Shown one piece after another: positions 60,259 through 64,000 of a stretch of DNA of 64,000 nt. The stretch comes from Lachnospiraceae bacterium (GTDB taxonomy: Bacteria > Bacillota > Clostridia > Lachnospirales > Lachnospiraceae): the NCBI GenBank assembly GCA_017433725.1, contig JAFRGQ010000025.1, positions 42,788-106,787 on the forward strand. The letters run 5' to 3'. Numbering within the stretch: the first letter of the stretch is position 1; each line of letters starts with the position of its first letter. The position numbers and the translations under genes are program-made. Under the pieces are notes generated by a model. It was given only the letters and a program-made list of their open reading frames with translations. It was not told where the DNA came from and made no database searches.

Positions 60259-62502
60259 ATGGAAAAACCAAATTGGAAAGAATTGAAAAGATTTCACGAA
60301 CTGCTCCTGGAACTGGAACGGGTATTTTCAGCTGTTCTGACTGATGAGACTCGACAGGAACAGGAGGTGCGAGATGCATTTGCAATGTCTTTAAGGGCAA
60401 ATGCCGGTCGTTCCCTCGCGCAGATCCCTGTCGATAAGCTGAGAAAATCGAGGGCCGGTATTCGCACGGCAGCACTCAAAGATGCCGGGTTCGTGACCCT
60501 TTCGGATCTGGCAAATGCCTCGGACGCACAGATCTGCATCGTTGACGGCGTCGGCGAAAAACAGGTATCGTCCATACGGAATATTATTGCCGAGTTCATG
60601 AATAATATTCTGGATTATACTTCTGTGAGAATCGATCCGGATGACGATTCCGGGGAGAATAATAATCTTATATGTGCTGTCTCACGGTACAGAATGGGAC
60701 AGAAGATCCGGTCATCGGCAGCGCCTGTTTGGCAGGATCTGCATTCTTTTGTAGCAGATATTGAGAATGCGCTTGTCATAAAGAACGGTTTTCGCTGGGT
60801 CTTCTCCGGAAGAAAAGCCAAAGAGAGCACTGTATGGGCATATAATGAAATGAAAAGTTTCTTTCTCTCCGACCGATATGCGGAGATAAAAGAACTTACG
60901 AAGATGTATCAGCAGGCCTCTGAGATCGGAATTATCGATGCCAGGGTGGATTTTTCCCACAATGCTGCCGAGTTCTATGCCATCCTTGAAAAACTGAACG
61001 GAAGAAAGATTTCGAAGTCTCTGATTTACAGCAGTATTCCGGAGCAGCTGGCGGCGGAGATCGATGATGTAAGACTTGAACTTAACTCTTTTCGGGGAAA
61101 TCTTCGCGCTTATCAGGAATTCGGAACAAAGTACATACTGCATCAGGGACGTGTGCTTCTCGGCGACGAAATGGGGCTCGGAAAGACGATTCAGGCAATC
61201 GCGGCAATGGTCCATATATCTGCAGGGTCTCCCGACGGGAGATTTCTCGTTGTCTGTCCTGCGGGGGTGCTGGTGAACTGGTGCAGAGAAATAAAAAAGT
61301 TCAGTGCTCTTCCGGTTCATCTGCTGCACGGATCGTTTCTTGAGGATTCATTTGAAAACTGGAGGCAGGGAGCTGGCTGTGCTGTCACCAATTATGAGTC
61401 GATGGGCAAGATTATTGACCGGATCGATGAGCTCATGCATCTTGATATGTTGATTGTTGACGAGGCACACTATATTAAGAATCCTGACGCCAAGAGGACT
61501 GAGTATATTCGAAGACTTGAAAATGAAAGCACCCGAATCCTGCTCATGACCGGAACACCCGTCGAGAACCGGGTCAGTGAGATGTGCGCTCTGATTGATT
61601 TTATCAGACCGGATATGGCAAAAGAGGTGAGGGAAAAAGCATACATGTCCGCGGCTCCGGAATTCCGGGAGATGCTGGCACCTGTTTATCTGCGCCGTCA
61701 GAGGGATATGGTCCTTGATGAACTGCCTCCGATTGAGGAGATACAGGAGTGGTGCAGTCTTGAACCGGCGGATCTTGCAGCCTATGCAGCCTGCGTCGCG
61801 GAAAAGAACTTTACTGCTATGCGGCGAGTGGGCTTTCACCTTGATGACGCGTCCGTTACTTGCAAGGGAAAGAGACTCGCGGAACTCTGTGAGGAAGCGA
61901 AGGCGGAAGGCAGAAAGGTCATTGTCTATTCGTTTTTCCGTGAAACGATCAGTAAGGTTTCCGACCTTCTGAAAGAAGAGTGTGCCGGAGTCATAACCGG
62001 GAGCACCGATACAATAGAAAGACAGAAAATCATCGACCGATTCAGCGGACAGGAAACCAAGGCAGAGTCGGTATCTATGGAAGCCGGCAGCAGTGAAAGA
62101 GCGAATGGGACAGACGGGAGGAATGTGCTCATTTGCCAGATACAGGCCGGAGGAACGGGACTTAATATTCAGGCGGCAAGTATTGTTATATTCTGTGAAC
62201 CTCAGATCAAACCATCATTGACCAATCAGGCTATAGCCCGGGTGTACCGGATGGGACAGGTGAGAAATGTTCTTGTCTATCATCTTCTGTGTGAAAATAC
62301 AGTTGACGAAGCTATGATCAGGCTGCTGGAAGAAAAACAAAAGGAGTTCGATCTTTATGCAGACGAGTCTGCCATGGCGGATGCGACGGAAGGGCTTTTT
62401 GACAGAGAGTGGATCAGACAGTATATAGAAGAAGAAAACAGGAAGTATCTGCCGGCTGTGGCGGATCCGCTTAAGATTACATCCAAAGAAGATAAGAGTT
62501 GA
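60259..62502 (+). CDS. SNF2-family helicase-like ATPase with N-terminal helix-hairpin-helix
   Basis: About 747 residues from ATG 60259 (a TTG 20 codons upstream is possible). Residues 65-115 include an HhH-like motif (KDAGFVTLSDLANASD, VDGVGEKQVSSIRNI). The ATPase has LLGDEMGLGKTIQAIAAM, VDEAHYIKNP, LLMTGTPVENRVSEM and the C-terminal AIARVYRMGQVRNVLVYHL. It probably remodels DNA-protein complexes using ATP. It is followed by the AAA-CYTH gene after 83 bases. Confidence 0.9.
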   Translation: MEKPNWKELKRFHELLLELERVFSAVLTDETRQEQEVRDAFAMSLRANAGRSLAQIPVDKLRKSRAGIRTAALKDAGFVTLSDLANASDAQICIVDGVGEKQVSSIRNIIAEFMNNILDYTSVRIDPDDDSGENNNLICAVSRYRMGQKIRSSAAPVWQDLHSFVADIENALVIKNGFRWVFSGRKAKESTVWAYNEMKSFFLSDRYAEIKELTKMYQQASEIGIIDARVDFSHNAAEFYAILEKLNGRKISKSLIYSSIPEQLAAEIDDVRLELNSFRGNLRAYQEFGTKYILHQGRVLLGDEMGLGKTIQAIAAMVHISAGSPDGRFLVVCPAGVLVNWCREIKKFSALPVHLLHGSFLEDSFENWRQGAGCAVTNYESMGKIIDRIDELMHLDMLIVDEAHYIKNPDAKRTEYIRRLENESTRILLMTGTPVENRVSEMCALIDFIRPDMAKEVREKAYMSAAPEFREMLAPVYLRRQRDMVLDELPPIEEIQEWCSLEPADLAAYAACVAEKNFTAMRRVGFHLDDASVTCKGKRLAELCEEAKAEGRKVIVYSFFRETISKVSDLLKEECAGVITGSTDTIERQKIIDRFSGQETKAESVSMEAGSSERANGTDGRNVLICQIQAGGTGLNIQAASIVIFCEPQIKPSLTNQAIARVYRMGQVRNVLVYHLLCENTVDEAMIRLLEEKQKEFDLYADESAMADATEGLFDREWIRQYIEEENRKYLPAVADPLKITSKEDKS

Positions 62503-62585
62503 CACATGCCGATCCATGCAGCGACCGGCAAAAGATAGATGACGCATAAAGAGATATAGTTAAGAAAAACATAACGGAGGAAGAT

Positions 62586-63674
62586 ATGCAGGAGATTACG
62601 AAGATAGTTATTACCGGAGGACCCTGTGCCGGAAAGACAACAGCTATGAATTGGATCCGTAATTCTTTCGCCAGAAAGGGATATACTGTCCTTTTTGTGC
62701 CGGAAACAGCGACTGAATTGATCAGCGGCGGCGTAGCGCCGTGGACTTGCGGGACAAATTATGAATATCAGGTCTGCCAGATGGCTCTTCAGCGGTTCAA
62801 GGAGGAGACGTTTCAGAAGGCAGCGCGGACCATGCCGCAGGAGAAGATACTTATCGTCTGCGACCGTGCCGAGTTCGACAACAAAGCCTATATGACAGAG
62901 GGGGAATTTGTAAAAATCCTAGATAAGATGGGGTTTACAGAAGAGCAGATGTATGCTGAGTATGATGCTGTGTTTCATTTGGTGACTGCAGCAAACGGCG
63001 CCGAGGAGTTTTATACGCTTGCCAACAATGCTGCCAGATATGAGACGGTCGAGCAGGCCATTGCCCTGGACGATACTCTCATTCGCTGTTGGTCAGGACA
63101 TCCCCATTTTTCTGTGATCGGCAACAATATGGGGTTCGAGGAAAAGATGCGAACCCTCATAACAGAGATTTCGAATTTTCTCGGGGAAAAGGAGCCGAGA
63201 GCTACCAAGCGTAAGTTCCTGATTGCTTTCCCGAATGTGGATATTCTGGAAACTATGGAAAACTGCCACAAGGTGGAAGTTGTCAGGACTTATTTGAAAT
63301 CCGAGAAGAATGAAGAGATTCGTATACGAAAGAGAGGGATAGGTGACTATTATACATACTCCCTTCATCTAAGGACAATGGCGCAAAACGGAGAAATCGT
63401 TGAAACCGAGAGCCAGTTGACAACTGATGAATACGAAGTGCTGCTGAAGCAGGCAGACCCGCATATGCGTGAAATTCGCAAGACAAGATATTGCTTCACC
63501 TATAATGATCTTTACTGTGAGCTGGATCTGTATTCATTGTGGAGGCATCAGGCAATCGTGGAAGTGGAGACCAATTCCGGAACAGGACGCATCCAGTTCC
63601 CTGACTTTGTGAAAGTCCAGCAGGAGCTGACCGGTCTCGCGGAGTTCAAAAATGCTGCGCTCGCAAAAAAATAA
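62586..63674 (+). CDS. AAA (AAA_28) ATPase fused to a CYTH-type triphosphate tunnel domain
   Basis: 362 residues. The N-terminal P-loop (ITGGPCAGKTTAMNWIR) and ICDRAEFDNKAYM form an NTP-binding domain of ~185 residues. From about residue 205 a CYTH/TTM-like domain follows, with FLIAFPNVDIL, IRIRKRGIGDYYTYSLHL, ELDLYSLWRHQAIVEVE and the alternating charged residues typical of the tunnel. The architecture resembles eukaryotic TTD14-type proteins. AACGGAGGAAGAT precedes the ATG. Confidence 0.85.
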   Translation: MQEITKIVITGGPCAGKTTAMNWIRNSFARKGYTVLFVPETATELISGGVAPWTCGTNYEYQVCQMALQRFKEETFQKAARTMPQEKILIVCDRAEFDNKAYMTEGEFVKILDKMGFTEEQMYAEYDAVFHLVTAANGAEEFYTLANNAARYETVEQAIALDDTLIRCWSGHPHFSVIGNNMGFEEKMRTLITEISNFLGEKEPRATKRKFLIAFPNVDILETMENCHKVEVVRTYLKSEKNEEIRIRKRGIGDYYTYSLHLRTMAQNGEIVETESQLTTDEYEVLLKQADPHMREIRKTRYCFTYNDLYCELDLYSLWRHQAIVEVETNSGTGRIQFPDFVKVQQELTGLAEFKNAALAKK

Positions 63675-63693
63675 AAGAAAAATAAAATAATAC

Positions 63694-63817
63694 TTGCAAA
63701 AGGAAAGTCTGGGTGGTATTATACTTTTCGCGCCTCAAATGAGGACAGCAAAACAACTTCAAAGGAAATCAAAAAGTTAAAATAATTCTTGACAGAATAA
63801 AGAACATTTGGTATCCT
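63694..63817 (+). promoter_or_regulatory. Tandem promoters of a probable rRNA operon
   Basis: P1: TTGCAA (63694-63699), 17 bases, TATTAT (63717-63722). P2: TTGACA (63789-63794), 17 bases, TATCCT (63812-63817). Two strong promoters close together are typical of rRNA operons. The AAA-CYTH gene ends 20 bases before P1. Confidence 0.7.
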
Positions 63818-63829
63818 ATAAAAGTTGCG

Positions 63830-64000
63830 GCGCAAGAAACAAAAAAGCGTCGAAGAGAACATTGATAACTGAACAGCGTAACACATCAAGACTCGAAAAT
63901 TCTTTACAGTTTCGTAAAACGGAACAAACCAAAAACAGTAATGTAAGGAAACGGGACAGAAACTAACTTTTTAGTCAGTTTAGGAGCTGTCCGGAAATGA
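63830..64000 (+). ncRNA. Probable pre-rRNA leader upstream of 16S (16S itself lies outside)
   Basis: The sequence GAGAACATTGATAACTGAACAG, then CGAAAATTCT and GTAAAACGGAACAAACC resembles leaders before 16S genes in Clostridia. No coding frame with a ribosome site is present. The first 16S bases are not reached. Confidence 0.55.

Overview
The window looks like a chromosomal segment of an anaerobic low-to-mid GC Firmicute, most likely a Clostridia member close to Lachnospiraceae. The reasons are the gene orders rpsF-ssb-rpsR and gdpP-rplI-dnaB, strong AGGAGG ribosome binding sites, class B sortase, VanW and L,D-transpeptidase envelope genes, a RepA_N/DnaC/large serine recombinase element, and several Lachnospiraceae-style lipoproteins. 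This assignment rests on gene content only; no rRNA gene lies inside the window, although the leader of an rRNA operon appears to begin at the right edge.

Layout. 1-6.6 kb: the end of a polysaccharide-export ABC ATPase, an acyltransferase, an aminotransferase with a consensus promoter, then an L,D-transpeptidase and a class B sortase. 6.7-12.5 kb: a sirtuin, a large secreted papain-like protease with ricin-type repeats, and a membrane-anchored cohesin-like protein. 12.6-21.9 kb: housekeeping genes (rpsF with an S6:S18 leader, ssb, rpsR, gdpP, rplI, dnaB, glyA), a VanW protein and an AIR-synthase-like half protein. 22-26.6 kb (minus strand): mutS2 and a two-component system. 26.7-31.7 kb: an HtrA-like protein that has lost two triad residues, a repeat-rich 765-base gap, yhaM and an RlmD-type rRNA methyltransferase. 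31.7-37.2 kb: an apparent TetR / DUF308 / radical SAM / small membrane protein / alarmone synthetase / oleate hydratase operon. 37.2-45 kb: a mobile-element region (inverted repeats, RepA, DnaC, DUF1016 nuclease, large serine recombinase) followed by immunity-like and scrambled phage-type remnants. 45-57 kb: small stress and metabolism cassettes (hydrolase, flavoproteins, lipoproteins, XRE and TetR regulated units, a quinone/aldehyde-type redox operon, HD, HIT). 57-64 kb: a pair of related HAD-like proteins, one fused to a ParB-like domain, separated by a 221-base hairpin repeat; then a CPBP protease, a SNF2 ATPase with an HhH motif, an AAA-CYTH protein, and the rRNA promoter region.

The most unusual signals are: a ~70-residue C-terminal module shared by the rRNA methyltransferase and the serine recombinase; the alarmone synthetase embedded with oleate hydratase; the ParB-HAD/HAD pair around a MITE-like hairpin; several families of short dispersed inverted repeats, including a 118-base element and a related 256-base giant hairpin beside a 29-base tandem array; an apparent CTG start codon on an aldo/keto reductase; and a perfectly consensus TetR-type promoter with two palindromic operators. 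No CRISPR array and no tRNA gene were recognised.
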